NCBI RefSeq assembly: GCF_000718095.1
Contig: NZ_JOEI01000006.1
Span: forward strand, 62,001-126,000
Direction: 5' to 3'
Source: Streptomyces scopuliridis RB72
GTDB taxonomy: Bacteria > Actinomycetota > Actinomycetes > Streptomycetales > Streptomycetaceae
Length of the DNA stretch: 64,000 bases
Shown here: one piece after another, positions 32,000 through 41,004 of the stretch
Layout: each line of letters begins with the position of its first letter
How positions within the stretch are numbered: the first letter of the stretch is position 1
Notes under the pieces: model-generated
The model's database searches: none
The model's input: the letters and a program-made list of their open reading frames with translations, nothing else
Told to the model about the DNA's origin: nothing
Made by a program: the position numbers and the translations under genes

Positions 32000-32860
32000 T
32001 CACAGTTCCTTACGGAAATCGGCGAGGATTTGTTTGGTGCGGCGCGCGGATTCCGCGTGAGCCACCATGCGGTCCATCGCCTCCATGTGCTCCGCGACCT
32101 CACCGGTGTTGTCGATATAGAGGGCACCGGTCAGATATTCGACGATGACCATATCGGGCAATTCGGGTATAGCGAAGCGGAACAGCACGAAGGGGCTGTA
32201 GGTGCCGGGGTGATGCCCGGCGGCGAACTCGGCTATCTGAAGCGTCACATTCGGCAGCTCGGCCGCCGCCAGCAGCCGGTCTATCTGGGCGCGCATCACG
32301 GCGGACGAGCCGACGGGGCGGTGCAGGACCGTCTCGTCCATGACGACCCAGAAGACCGGGGCGTCCGGCCTGGTCAGCAGCGACTGGCGCTCCAGGCGCA
32401 GCGCCACATGGCGTTCTATGCGCGCCGGGTCGTTCCGGCCGACCTCGCCGTAGGTCAGGATCGCGCGTGCGTAATCCTCGGTCTGGAGAAGGCCCGGCAC
32501 GAAATGCGGCTCGTAGCACCGTATGGTCTTGGCCGCTTCCTCCAGGCTGACATGGCCGCCGAACCAATCCGGCAGAACGTCGTGGAAGCGCTGCCACCAG
32601 CCGGGCTTGTTGGCCTCGTCGACCAGCTGGAGAAACGCGGTGGCCTCGTCGCCGGTCACGCCGTACGCGGGCAGCAGCAGCTGTACGTACGGGACCTTGA
32701 GCGCGACCTCGGCCATCTCCATGCGCCGTATCGTCGCGGGGGCGACATGCAGCAGTTTGGCGGCCCGGTCGCGGCTGAGGCCGGCTCTCTCGCGCAGCCC
32801 CTGGAGCTGTTTGCTCAGGACGAGTTGCCCGATCGTCGGGGCAGACCGAGGCTCGCTCAC
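32000..32860 (-). CDS. XRE-family HTH regulator with DUF5753 (second copy)
   Basis: 286 residues from the GTG at 32860; upstream frame is open but without bias. HTH at about 12-65 (GQLVLSKQLQGLRERAGLSRDRAAKLLHVAPATIRRMEMAE), then DUF5753 (EPHFVPGLLQTEDYARAIL, LERQSLL). No DUF397 gene follows; a DUF574 methyltransferase takes that place. Differs from the 17606 copy in sequence and context. Confidence 0.92.
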   Translation of the reverse strand: MSEPRSAPTIGQLVLSKQLQGLRERAGLSRDRAAKLLHVAPATIRRMEMAEVALKVPYVQLLLPAYGVTGDEATAFLQLVDEANKPGWWQRFHDVLPDWFGGHVSLEEAAKTIRCYEPHFVPGLLQTEDYARAILTYGEVGRNDPARIERHVALRLERQSLLTRPDAPVFWVVMDETVLHRPVGSSAVMRAQIDRLLAAAELPNVTLQIAEFAAGHHPGTYSPFVLFRFAIPELPDMVIVEYLTGALYIDNTGEVAEHMEAMDRMVAHAESARRTKQILADFRKEL

Positions 32861-33129
32861 ACCCCACCCCCTGCCACCAGCATGCGGGCAGTTTGCCACA
32901 GCGACCCGAACACGCACACGGGGGCGTCGGCGTGGACGGAGGTCGCGGTTCCGGCCGGGCGGCAAGATGAACCCGCAGCGTCGGCGTGGATATCTTCAGG
33001 TGTCCTGAGGATGGCGTCCGCCGGTTAGCATCGAAGCGCGGCACCTTCTCGTTTCCCGCCGTTCGCCTGCCCTGCCCCTTCCGCCCCGCCCCTTGCCTTC
33101 CCGTCACCGAGAGCTGGAGTGATCTGGAC

Positions 33130-34005
33130 GTGTCCCGACCGCGTGTAGGTGTGGCCGTGCTCACGATGGGGACCAGGCCCGTCGAGCTGCGGGCCCTGCT
33201 GGACTCCGTCGCCAAGCAGCGGGAGGCCCCGACGCGGATCGTGGTCGTCGGCAACGGCGCTTCGCTGCCCGAACTGCCCGAGGGCGTCATCGGGATCGAG
33301 CTGACGGAGAACCTCGGGGTCTCCGGCGGGCGCAATGTCGCCATGGAGAAGCTCCGCGACTGCGGTGACGTGGACGTTCTGGTCGACCTGGACGACGACG
33401 GCCTGCTGATCGAGGCCGATGTGATCACCCGCGTCGCCGATCTGTACGAGGCGCACCCCCGGCTCGGCATCGTCAGCTTCCGTATCGCGGACGAGACCGG
33501 CCTCACCCAGCGGCGGCACGTACCCCGGCTGCGGGTCGACGACCCGATGCGCCCGGGCGAGGTGACCACGTTCCTCGGCGGCGGACACGCGCTGTCCATG
33601 GCGATGCTGGACGAGACGGGCGGCTGGCCCGACGCGTTCTTCTTCACCCACGAGGAGACCGACCTCGCGTGGCGTGCGCTGGACGCGGGCTGGACGATCC
33701 GGTACGAGCCGGAGCTGGTCCTCCAGCACCCGCGCACCTCACCGGCGCGGCACGCCGAGTTCTACCGGATGACCGCCCGCAACCGGGTATGGCTGGCGCG
33801 CCGGCATCTGCCCGCGCTGCTCGTACCGCTCTACCTCGGTACGTGGATCCTGCTCACCGTGGCGCGTACGCGGTCGGTGAGCGGGCTGCGGGCGTGGTTC
33901 GGCGGCTTCTTCGAGGGCGTACGGACGGCGTGCGGGACGCGGCGGCCGATGCGCTGGCGGACCGTACGGCGCATGACGGCGCTGGGCCGGCCGCCGGTCA
34001 TCTGA
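33130..34005 (+). CDS. Family 2 glycosyltransferase
   Basis: 291 residues from the GTG at 33130, with ggag 11 bases upstream. GT-A fold: VGVAVLTMGTRPVELRALLDSV, VVGNGASLP, ENLGVSGGRNVAME, DVLVDLDDDGLL (DxD metal motif) and THEETDLAWRALDAGWTIRYEP (acidic catalytic region). The C-terminal part has a hydrophobic LPALLVPLYLGTWILLTVA that may bind the membrane. Probably transfers a sugar (rhamnosyl/galactofuranosyl type) to a cell-surface acceptor; specificity unknown. It stands alone. Confidence 0.9.
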   Translation: MSRPRVGVAVLTMGTRPVELRALLDSVAKQREAPTRIVVVGNGASLPELPEGVIGIELTENLGVSGGRNVAMEKLRDCGDVDVLVDLDDDGLLIEADVITRVADLYEAHPRLGIVSFRIADETGLTQRRHVPRLRVDDPMRPGEVTTFLGGGHALSMAMLDETGGWPDAFFFTHEETDLAWRALDAGWTIRYEPELVLQHPRTSPARHAEFYRMTARNRVWLARRHLPALLVPLYLGTWILLTVARTRSVSGLRAWFGGFFEGVRTACGTRRPMRWRTVRRMTALGRPPVI

Positions 34006-34138
34006 GCCCGCTACGGAGTTCGCTGGGGAGTTCGCTGCGGAGCTCTTTGGGCTTTTTGGGTGCGGGTACAGGTACAGGTACAGGCCGAGGTAGTCCCGGT
34101 TACCCGGATAGCCGAAAGACGGGTGGGGGCCGCCCCGA

Positions 34139-35353
34139 CTACCCCACCCGCTCGATCGGCAAGTGCCGGGGTCCCCGCAGAATCGGGCTGCGGCGGTACG
34201 GGGGTGGGTCTTCGGACAGTTGGAAGTCCTCCAGGCGCGGGACCAGGGCGTTCAGGGCGATCTGGGCCTCTACTCGGGCCAGTGGCGCGCCGAAGCAGTT
34301 GTGGACTCCGCTGCCGAAGCCGAAGTGCTGGTTGTCCTCGCGGGTCGGGTCGAAGTGGTCGGGGTCGTCGAACCGCAGCGGGTCCCGGTTTCCGGCGGCG
34401 AGTACGAGGATCAGTGGGGCGCCCTTGGGGACGGTGACGTCCGAGATCTCGACGTCCGCGAGCGGGGTGCGCTGCGGGAGCAGGTGGACGGGGGGCTCGT
34501 AGCGCAGCAGCTCCTCGACCGCCCTGGGCATCAGTTCGGGCTTGTCCCGCAGCAGCCGGTAGGCGTCGGGGAAGCGCAGGAAGGTGAGCGCGCCGTTGGT
34601 GATGAGGTTGACCGTCGTCTCGTGCCCGGCGATGAGCAGGAGGGTCCCGGTCGCCATCAGTTCGGCCCTGGTCAGCCGTCCGTCGGGGCCACTGTCGTGG
34701 ACGAGCGCGGAGAGCATGTCGTCCGAGGGGTTCTCACGGCGCTTGTCGGAGAGATCTCCCATGTACTCCCCCATCGCCGCCCGGGCGTCCTGGCCCGCCC
34801 TCTGGCGGCTTTCCTCATCCTTCCCCGGCGTCACGTCGACGCCGGCGATGACCGCGTTCGTCCAGGCGCGGAGCTGGGGCATGTCCTCGTGGGGCACGCC
34901 GAGCAGCCGGCAGATCACGGTGACGGGGAGCGGGTACGCGAAGTCCTCGACGACGTCGATGCGGTCCTTGTCCCGGAACTCGTCGATCAGTCCGTCGGAG
35001 ATCCGGGTGATGTCCGCGCGCAGCGCGTCGATCCGCCCCGGGGAGTGGGGCGGGCCGAAGGGGCGCATCGCGATGCGGCGCAGCCGGTCGTGCTCGGGGT
35101 CGTCGAGGCCGATGAAGGCCTGCTGACTGTTCCGCCTGAACATCGGGACCGTGGACGGGTCGGCGCGGTTGCGGGAGTCCGAGCTGATCCGCGGGTCATG
35201 GAGCAGTGCGGCGATCTCGTGGTACGTGCCGACCAGGTAGCTGCCGTCGGCCTGCCGCGTCACCCCGTTCTCGCGGAGTTCGGCGTAGAGCGGATAGGGG
35301 TTGGCGCGGTTCGCGTAGTCGGTGATGCGCTGATAGAGGGTTTCCGGGGACAT
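34139..35353 (-). CDS. Cytochrome P450
   Basis: 404 residues, standard bacterial length. Seen: the I-helix oxygen motif GHETTVN, the K-helix ExxR in EELLRYEPP, and the heme-ligand loop FGSGVHNCFGAPLAR with the cysteine about residue 354. Last gene of a ferredoxin-reductase-P450 operon, 12 bases after the reductase stop, so its electrons come from the next two genes upstream. Substrate unknown; actinobacterial CYP105/CYP107-like relatives act on terpenes, steroids, macrolides or drugs. Confidence 0.95.
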   Translation of the reverse strand: MSPETLYQRITDYANRANPYPLYAELRENGVTRQADGSYLVGTYHEIAALLHDPRISSDSRNRADPSTVPMFRRNSQQAFIGLDDPEHDRLRRIAMRPFGPPHSPGRIDALRADITRISDGLIDEFRDKDRIDVVEDFAYPLPVTVICRLLGVPHEDMPQLRAWTNAVIAGVDVTPGKDEESRQRAGQDARAAMGEYMGDLSDKRRENPSDDMLSALVHDSGPDGRLTRAELMATGTLLLIAGHETTVNLITNGALTFLRFPDAYRLLRDKPELMPRAVEELLRYEPPVHLLPQRTPLADVEISDVTVPKGAPLILVLAAGNRDPLRFDDPDHFDPTREDNQHFGFGSGVHNCFGAPLARVEAQIALNALVPRLEDFQLSEDPPPYRRSPILRGPRHLPIERVG

Positions 35354-35365
35354 GCGTGGGGCTCC

Positions 35366-36757
35366 TCAACGACGGTGGGCGGCGGTCGGGGTCGGCTCGT
35401 GCCGCACCAGGGTCAGGCGCCGGTCCGGGAGATGGCCGGTGAGGGCCACGGTCGGTCCGTGCGAGAGCAGTTGGGGGTCCGGCACATCGGAAGGGACGGA
35501 CGCGGCCGAGTCGGGCCGGTCGGCGGCGCCGGACTCGGGGGGAAACGGTGCCGCCGTCTCGATGAGGTACTGGTAGTGCTCAAGCCACTTGGCCCGGTTC
35601 ACCGTCACCGCCGCGGTGATCCGTCCCCGGTAGCCGTAGACGGCGACGAGCCGGCGCTCCCGCAACGAGCCCTGGGCGATGACCACATGGTCGGAGAAGG
35701 TCGGTACGCCGATGGACTTGATGTTGAGGCCGAACTGACTGGACCAGAACGCGGGCACCGCCAGATGCGGGCGCCTGTGCGGGCCCGTGCTGACCATGTT
35801 GTGGGCCGCCACCTCCGCCTGCGCGACCGCGTTGCCCCAGTGTTCGAGGGCCAGCATCTGGTACTCGAAGAGCGGATGCGGGAAGCGGGCCACGTCACCG
35901 GCGACGAAGACGTCGTCGGTGACGATCCCGTACATGTTGAAGGCGCGGCACCCCGCGTCGCAGGCGACGCCCCGGGGGCCGGCGGCCAGCCCCGATCCGG
36001 CGAGCCATTCGGTGTTGCGTACGGCGCCGAGCGCGACGACGGCGACATCGGCCTCGATCCGGCTGCCGTCGGAGAACTCGGCGCCGGTGAGCCGGCCGTC
36101 GCGGCCTTTCAGGGAGGTGACCGTCACACCGCAGCGCAGATCGACGCCGTGCGCGCGCTGGAGCTTGGCGGCGAACGCGCCGAGCGCGCCGCCGAGCGCC
36201 CCGACGAGCGGTGAGGGGCCGCGTTCGGCGACGGTCACCTCCAGGCCGCGTTCCCGGCAGGCGGAGGCGATCTCCGAGCCGGTGAACCCGGCGCCGATCA
36301 CCAGGACCCGGCGCGGCCCGGCGTCGAGCCGTTCCGCGAGTTGCGCCGCGTCGTCGCTCGTACGCAGTGTCAGTACGCCGTCCAGCCGTGCTTCCACGGG
36401 GTCCGGCCAGGGGCGCGCCCGGGTGCCGGTGGCGATCAGCAGCCGGTCGAACGGCAGGAGTTCACCGTCGGCGAGGATCACCTTCTTCTCGATCGGGTCG
36501 ATCGCGCCGGCCCGTACGCCGAGCTTCCACCGCGCGTCCACGTCACGGCGGCGCGGCAGCCCGATCTCCGTCGCGCGCGTCCGCCCGAGCAGCACCTGCT
36601 TGGACAGCGGCGGCCTGTCGTACGGGAGGTGCGGCTCCTCCCCGACCAGCGTCAGCGGTCCGGTGAAGCCTTCGTCGCGCAGCGTCTCGGCGGCGCGCAG
36701 GCCGGCCAGCGAGGCGCCGACGATGACAATCCGGCCCTTCCACGGTTTACCGGTCAC
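35366..36757 (-). CDS. FAD-dependent ferredoxin reductase
   Basis: 463 residues. FAD site IVIVGASLAGLRAAETLRDEGF, EEPHLPYDRPPLSKQVL (typical of this reductase class), NAD site RVLVIGAGFTGSEIASACRERG, second FAD site DDVFVAGDVARFPHPLF. Transfers electrons from NAD(P)H to the ferredoxin encoded just before it. GTG start overlaps the ferredoxin stop by 4 bases. The C-terminal about 30 residues are beyond the usual end and low in complexity. Confidence 0.94.
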   Translation of the reverse strand: MTGKPWKGRIVIVGASLAGLRAAETLRDEGFTGPLTLVGEEPHLPYDRPPLSKQVLLGRTRATEIGLPRRRDVDARWKLGVRAGAIDPIEKKVILADGELLPFDRLLIATGTRARPWPDPVEARLDGVLTLRTSDDAAQLAERLDAGPRRVLVIGAGFTGSEIASACRERGLEVTVAERGPSPLVGALGGALGAFAAKLQRAHGVDLRCGVTVTSLKGRDGRLTGAEFSDGSRIEADVAVVALGAVRNTEWLAGSGLAAGPRGVACDAGCRAFNMYGIVTDDVFVAGDVARFPHPLFEYQMLALEHWGNAVAQAEVAAHNMVSTGPHRRPHLAVPAFWSSQFGLNIKSIGVPTFSDHVVIAQGSLRERRLVAVYGYRGRITAAVTVNRAKWLEHYQYLIETAAPFPPESGAADRPDSAASVPSDVPDPQLLSHGPTVALTGHLPDRRLTLVRHEPTPTAAHRR

Positions 36758-36954
36758 GGGCCCGCCCGCTCACCGACGAGGATGGCCTGAACCGGACACG
36801 CCGCCGCGGCCCGGCGTACGTGCTCATGCTGATCGTCCGGCACGGTCGGCGTGAACATCAGGGCCTCCTCGCCATGCAGCTCGAACACCTGAGGGGCGAG
36901 GAACGCGCACTGCGCGTATGCCTGGCAGCGATTGAGGTCGACAACGATCTGCAT
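36754..36954 (-). CDS. [3Fe-4S] ferredoxin
   Basis: 66 residues from the ATG at 36954. Cys10 and Cys16 in RCQAYAQC and a third Cys in AAACPVQAIL give the three ligands of a 3Fe-4S cluster; the fourth position of the standard pattern is not cysteine. First gene of the P450 operon; passes electrons from the reductase to the P450. Confidence 0.93.
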   Translation of the reverse strand: MQIVVDLNRCQAYAQCAFLAPQVFELHGEEALMFTPTVPDDQHEHVRRAAAACPVQAILVGERAGP

Positions 36955-37066
36955 CCGGTCCACTCCTCCGCGCGCCAGCCGCCGTCTCCGTCCTATGGCC
37001 TGCGGGGGAGCGGCGCGAGCGGGGGTGCGCCGACGGGGTGACCACACGGGCCCACGCGAGGTCCCC

Positions 37067-37570
37067 TCATGGTTCTCGGGTGTAGAGCGCGTAGAAGACC
37101 ACGACGACCGTGGCCGCGCCGATCGCCAGTCCGATGCCCGAGGACAGCAGGACGCTGTGGTTGGTGAGGCTGTAGAGGAAGCCCATACCTCCGCCGACCA
37201 GTACACCCCAGGCCGCGGCGCGTACTTCGCGCATCAGCCGGTGCTGTACGTGGACGAGGCCGAAGACCAGGAGGGCCACGAGCGCGCCCGAGATCAGGGC
37301 CAGGGCGAGCTGTCCGTAAGTGGCGGGGCCGCCGCCCCGGGCGATGTACGAGGCGTAGACGCCGTAGGCGATGCCCAGCAGGAGGCAGTTCACCGCGAGG
37401 CGTGGCGAGACACGGCGCCGTTCCGCGTCCTGCGGGCCGGCGTACTGCGGGCCCGCGCCCCGAGGCCGCGCGCCGTCGTGCCGCGGGAGATGCCGTGGGA
37501 GATGCCGTGGGAGATGGATATGGGGCTTCAGCGTGCGGTGTCGCGTGGGCATCGGTGTCTGGGTCGCCAT
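37067..37570 (-). CDS. Membrane protein with His/Pro repeat head
   Basis: 167 residues. A basic N-terminus carries a repeated HLPRHLPRHLPRH (from a 12-bp DNA repeat), followed by four hydrophobic helices (about 55-75, 82-103, 115-137, 144-162). Ribosome site aaggag before the ATG at 37570. Looks like a small integral membrane protein of Streptomyces; function unknown. The His-rich head could bind metal. Confidence 0.75.
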   Translation of the reverse strand: MATQTPMPTRHRTLKPHIHLPRHLPRHLPRHDGARPRGAGPQYAGPQDAERRRVSPRLAVNCLLLGIAYGVYASYIARGGGPATYGQLALALISGALVALLVFGLVHVQHRLMREVRAAAWGVLVGGGMGFLYSLTNHSVLLSSGIGLAIGAATVVVVFYALYTREP

Positions 37571-37752
37571 GGCAGGGGGCTCCTTCCCTCGCACCCCCCA
37601 GTACCCCCCGCTTCCTTCCGCCCCCGCCTCTCCAGGGCACACCCGCCCCGCCGTACGCGTCAACCTCAGCCTGGTGGAGCACCGGCGCCCTCTCTCACCG
37701 GGTCGGCGGCGCACCGCTCGCGCCCGTCGCCCCGTACCCGTTCCCTTGAGGA

Positions 37753-38631
37753 GTGCGGACCTACCTCTCCACGGCGCTGATCGTCCTGCTGACGGTCCTC
37801 GCCCCGCTGAGCGCGGTCGCGGCCTGGGTCGATCTGGAGATCGGCGACACCGACCGCTTCGTCTCCACCATGGCGCCGCTCGCCTCCGATCCGGACGTAC
37901 AGAACGCCGTCGCCGACCGGATCACCGACGAGGTGCTGACCGAGGTCGATGTGGGGCCGCTCCTCCAGAACGGGGTCCGCGGGCTGCTGCACGACGCCGT
38001 GCTGTCGTTCGAGACCACCAACGCCTTCAAGAACGCGTGGAAGACGGCGACCCGCGCCGCCCACGCCACCGCCGAACACGCGCTGACCAGCGGCGGCGGC
38101 AATGCCGTGACGATCGATCTGGCGCCGATCACCGCGCGGGTGAAGAAGCAGCTGACCGACGACAGCGTGCCGTACGCCAACCGGATCCCCGTGCGGCATA
38201 CGCAGATCATCGTCCTGGAGGCCAACGGACTCGGGATCTGGCGCGATGTCACCCAGGGGCTGCGCGCGGCGGGGATCTGGCCCGCCGTCGGGACGCTGGC
38301 CCTCACCTGCGCGGCCGCGCTGCTCGCCGTCCGCCGGCGCCGCGCGCTCATCGGCGCCGGTATCGCGTACGCGGCCGGTGCGGCGCTGCTGTTCCTCGTC
38401 GTCGCCGTGGCGCGCGGGTCGATCCTCCAGGACCTGCCGGACAACGGGGACAGATCGGCCGCCGCCGCCATCTTCGACGCGTTGACCGCCTCGCTGCGTA
38501 CAGCGGGCTGGTGCGTGCTGGGTGGCGGGGTGGCCCTGGCTCTCGGCGCCTGGCTGAGCGGCCGGTTGCCCCGGGCGCGGCACACGCCGCATATCGCGCC
38601 CAGCGCACTGCGCAGCTCCTCCCACGTCTGA
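37753..38631 (+). CDS. Membrane protein with large extracytoplasmic domain, unknown
   Basis: 292 residues. N-terminal signal-anchor helix (5-25), a roughly 150-residue outside region with alternating amphipathic helices (TDRFVSTMAPLASDPDVQNAVADRITDEVL, typical of an unnamed actinobacterial family), then three helices (about 174-192, 200-220, 247-268). A stop codon 6 bases before the GTG at 37753 fixes the earliest possible start, and no Shine-Dalgarno has room, so a leaderless transcript is possible. Function unknown. Confidence 0.75.
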   Translation: MRTYLSTALIVLLTVLAPLSAVAAWVDLEIGDTDRFVSTMAPLASDPDVQNAVADRITDEVLTEVDVGPLLQNGVRGLLHDAVLSFETTNAFKNAWKTATRAAHATAEHALTSGGGNAVTIDLAPITARVKKQLTDDSVPYANRIPVRHTQIIVLEANGLGIWRDVTQGLRAAGIWPAVGTLALTCAAALLAVRRRRALIGAGIAYAAGAALLFLVVAVARGSILQDLPDNGDRSAAAAIFDALTASLRTAGWCVLGGGVALALGAWLSGRLPRARHTPHIAPSALRSSSHV

Positions 38632-38703
38632 CTTTACTAAATCTTTATGCCAATCCCACTCGACCGAATGTCCCTTTTGAGGCATTTGGAGCACCATGGG
38701 GTT

Positions 38704-39210
38704 ATGAGCCAGAACACAGCACAGAGGCCCCCCACCACGGGTATGGGCACGGGCACAGGCACAGGAACGGGCATGAGCACCGGCACCGGAGCAGGCACCG
38801 GCGCACATGCGGAAAGGAAGGCAGCCTGGGCTGTTGGCGGTAGCTTCTTCGCCGGTGTTCTTATGCTGGTCGCGGGAGCTGTCGACATACTTCAGGGCAT
38901 AGCGGCCGTACGCGGCAACGCGGTCTTCAACGCCGTCACCGGCTACGCGTACACGTTCAATCTCGGCTCCTGGGGCTGGATCCACATAGCCCTCGGGATC
39001 CTGATCGCCCTCACCGGACTGGCGATTCTGATGCGAGTCCCGGCGGCTCGCTACGTCGGTATCGGAGTGGCGGCGCTCTACCTCGTCGCGCAGTTCATGT
39101 ATCTGCCGTACGCGCCCATCTGGGCGGTCGTCAGCATGGCCCTCGCGGTGTTCGTGATCTGGGCACTGGCCACGGACCGCGGAGCGTCCTGGGCCGGCAA
39201 CAGATACTGA
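38704..39210 (+). CDS. Four-helix membrane protein (DUF7144-like)
   Basis: 168 residues. Head is a low-complexity MGTGTGTGTGMSTGTGAG stretch from a dinucleotide-rich repeat, followed by four helices (about 39-60, 78-100, 107-125, 130-150) and the motif NLGSWGWIHIALGIL shared with other Streptomyces membrane proteins of this size. The ribosome site is distant (ggag about 12 bases upstream). Followed by a long inverted repeat. Confidence 0.75.
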   Translation: MSQNTAQRPPTTGMGTGTGTGTGMSTGTGAGTGAHAERKAAWAVGGSFFAGVLMLVAGAVDILQGIAAVRGNAVFNAVTGYAYTFNLGSWGWIHIALGILIALTGLAILMRVPAARYVGIGVAALYLVAQFMYLPYAPIWAVVSMALAVFVIWALATDRGASWAGNRY

Positions 39211-39266
39211 CGGTCCGGCCCCCTCCACCCGACCACGCGTCAACAAGCGCTCGACCACGCAACGTC

Positions 39267-39316
39267 CGCGCATACGGGCACAGCGGCGGCATTTCGCTCC
39301 TGTGCCCGTATGCGCG
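39267..39316. terminator. 16-bp perfect inverted repeat, probable terminator or operator
   Basis: cgcgcatacgggcaca (39267-39282) and its exact complement (39301-39316), 18-nt spacer. 57 bases after the membrane-protein stop and 114 before DUF2630. Long and perfect, so it may also be an operator for the DUF2630 gene. Confidence 0.6.
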
Positions 39317-39429
39317 TGCGTACGCTCCAGGGAAGGCGCGTCGGACGAAGGGCGCCCTTCTGGCGCGCGGAGCTGGGCCGGCGTACGGGCCGAGGTGCGC
39401 GAGGGCCCGGGGAGCGCGAGGATCGGACC

Positions 39430-39699
39430 ATGAACGCAGCCAGCAGCGCCGCCGGCGAGAACGACGCGATCCTCGACAACATCAACACCCTCGTCGCGGA
39501 GGAGCGCGCCCTGCGCGAGCGCTCGACCGAGCATCTCGGCCTCGGCGCCGACGAACAGGCGCGGCTGCGCTCCGTCGAGGTCCAGCTCGACCAGTGCTGG
39601 GATCTGCTGCGGCAGCGGCGCGCCAAATCGGAGTTCGGCGAGAACCCCGACGAGGCGGCGGTACGGCCCCCGGACGAGGTCGAGGGCTACCAGGGCTGA
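39430..39699 (+). CDS. DUF2630 protein
   Basis: 89 residues. Starts with DNINTLVAEERALRERS, the DUF2630 signature, then VEVQLDQCWDLLRQRRAKSEFGENPDEAAVRPPDEVEGYQG with the conserved GENPDEAxVR block. Small helical coiled-coil-like protein of actinobacteria, function unknown. Confidence 0.9.
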   Translation: MNAASSAAGENDAILDNINTLVAEERALRERSTEHLGLGADEQARLRSVEVQLDQCWDLLRQRRAKSEFGENPDEAAVRPPDEVEGYQG

Positions 39700-39951
39700 A
39701 ACCGCGCCACCTCATGCGCCCGTCCGCACGCCTGGCACCGGCCTCCCGACTAGGGCCAATGCCTCGTAGTTGGGCGTTGGGGCTGGTCGTCAAGGGGTTC
39801 GGGGATATTCGGGACATGGGGACGGGACTTCGCGTAGACGGACGGGTGTCCAGGAGCGGGTGGCAGTCGAATATGGCGGCACAACACCAGCCGACGAGGT
39901 CGGCCCGGGGCGACGGCGAAGCAGTGCGAGGTGGTCATGGCGCGCACCGGG
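39700..39951. other. Intergenic 250 bp with no gene
   Basis: No frame with codon bias. Low-confidence short frames only. Nothing recognised. Confidence 0.5.
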
Positions 39952-40857
39952 TCACAGCCCGCCCCACTCCTGTGCCTGTCGCAGCAGGTGTTCGTGCACG
40001 ACGGTGAGCGCTGGATTGGCTGGTGCGCCGCGGCGGGTGGCGAGGTAGAGGGTGTTGAGCGGCGGGAAGTCGGGCTGGTGCAGCTGCTCCACCGTGCCCT
40101 GCGTCAGCGCGGGTTCGGCCAGGTAGCGCGGCAGTACGGAGATCCCCGCGCCTGCCGCGACGGCAGCCAGCACGGCCCGTAGATCGGGCACCACCAGGGC
40201 CACTGGATTGGCGGGCCGGCGGCCGAACTCGCTGCGCCAGTAGCGCCGTACAATCGGCAACTCCTCCGCGTACGCGACCAGCGGCAGATGCTCCAGCGCC
40301 TGGGCCGGGTCGTCGCGCAGCCGGTCCGGGTCCACGGTGTGGGCCAGGGCAGGCGGTCCCACCAGTAGAAACTCCTCGTCCACCAGGGGCGCGGCCAGGA
40401 CCTGCTCCCGCCCGGGCCGCACGGCGGAAACCACGAGGTCCAGCCGTCCGGAGGCCAGATCCGCCAGCAGCTCCTCCGCCAGGCCGAGCGCCACGTCGAC
40501 GCGCAGCCCACGGCTGGTGAGGGGAGCCAGCGCGGGCAGTACGCGCAGCGTCATCACCTCCGCCGCCCCGCCGATCCGCACCGTGCCGCGCAGTGCTGGA
40601 GCCGCGTCTGCGGCGGCCAGCGCGGTGCGCAACTCGTCCAGGTGCAGCCCCACCTTCGCTGCCAGCGCGGCGGCGCGCGGGGTGGGGGTGGCGCCCTTGC
40701 GTGACCGTACGAACAGTGGCTCGCCCAGCTGCTCCTCCAGGCGCGCCAGCTGGCTGGTGACCGCCGGCTGGGTGATGCCGAGGCGCCCGGCGGCGGCGGA
40801 GAGCGAGCCCGCGCGGTAGATCTCCAGGAATGTCGCCAGCAGGTCCAGGCTGGGCAT
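39952..40857 (-). CDS. LysR-family transcriptional regulator
   Basis: 301 residues. N-terminal winged helix (LDLLATFLEIYRAGSLSAAAGRLGITQPAVTSQLARLEEQLGEPLFVRSRKGATPT), then a LysR substrate-binding domain with two lobes. Divergent from the DJ-1/PfpI gene at 41005, the classic LysR arrangement; it probably controls it from the palindrome in the gap. Inducer unknown. Confidence 0.93.
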   Translation of the reverse strand: MPSLDLLATFLEIYRAGSLSAAAGRLGITQPAVTSQLARLEEQLGEPLFVRSRKGATPTPRAAALAAKVGLHLDELRTALAAADAAPALRGTVRIGGAAEVMTLRVLPALAPLTSRGLRVDVALGLAEELLADLASGRLDLVVSAVRPGREQVLAAPLVDEEFLLVGPPALAHTVDPDRLRDDPAQALEHLPLVAYAEELPIVRRYWRSEFGRRPANPVALVVPDLRAVLAAVAAGAGISVLPRYLAEPALTQGTVEQLHQPDFPPLNTLYLATRRGAPANPALTVVHEHLLRQAQEWGGL

Positions 40858-40899
40858 GCGGGAGTGTCCTTTCGCTTCTGTCGGTGCGCAAGCATCGTT

Positions 40900-40917
40900 C
40901 CATAGAAATATTTATGG
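40900..40917. promoter_or_regulatory. Palindrome between LysR and DJ-1 genes
   Basis: ccatagaaatatttatgg, 5-bp arms with an AT-rich 8-bp centre, ends 88 bp before the DJ-1 start and 43 bp from the LysR start. Good candidate for the LysR site. Confidence 0.6.
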
Positions 40918-41004
40918 AGCTCGGGAAGCGACAGGAAGGCGACTGATGGATCCTGGCGTTGTACCCCGCGTACACACACCGCCTCCCAAGAGAGCAGTTC
41001 CGCG

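Noticed and set aside
39700..39951. Insertion-sequence remnant
   Set aside because: Composition suggested one, but no terminal repeats or transposase motif were found.
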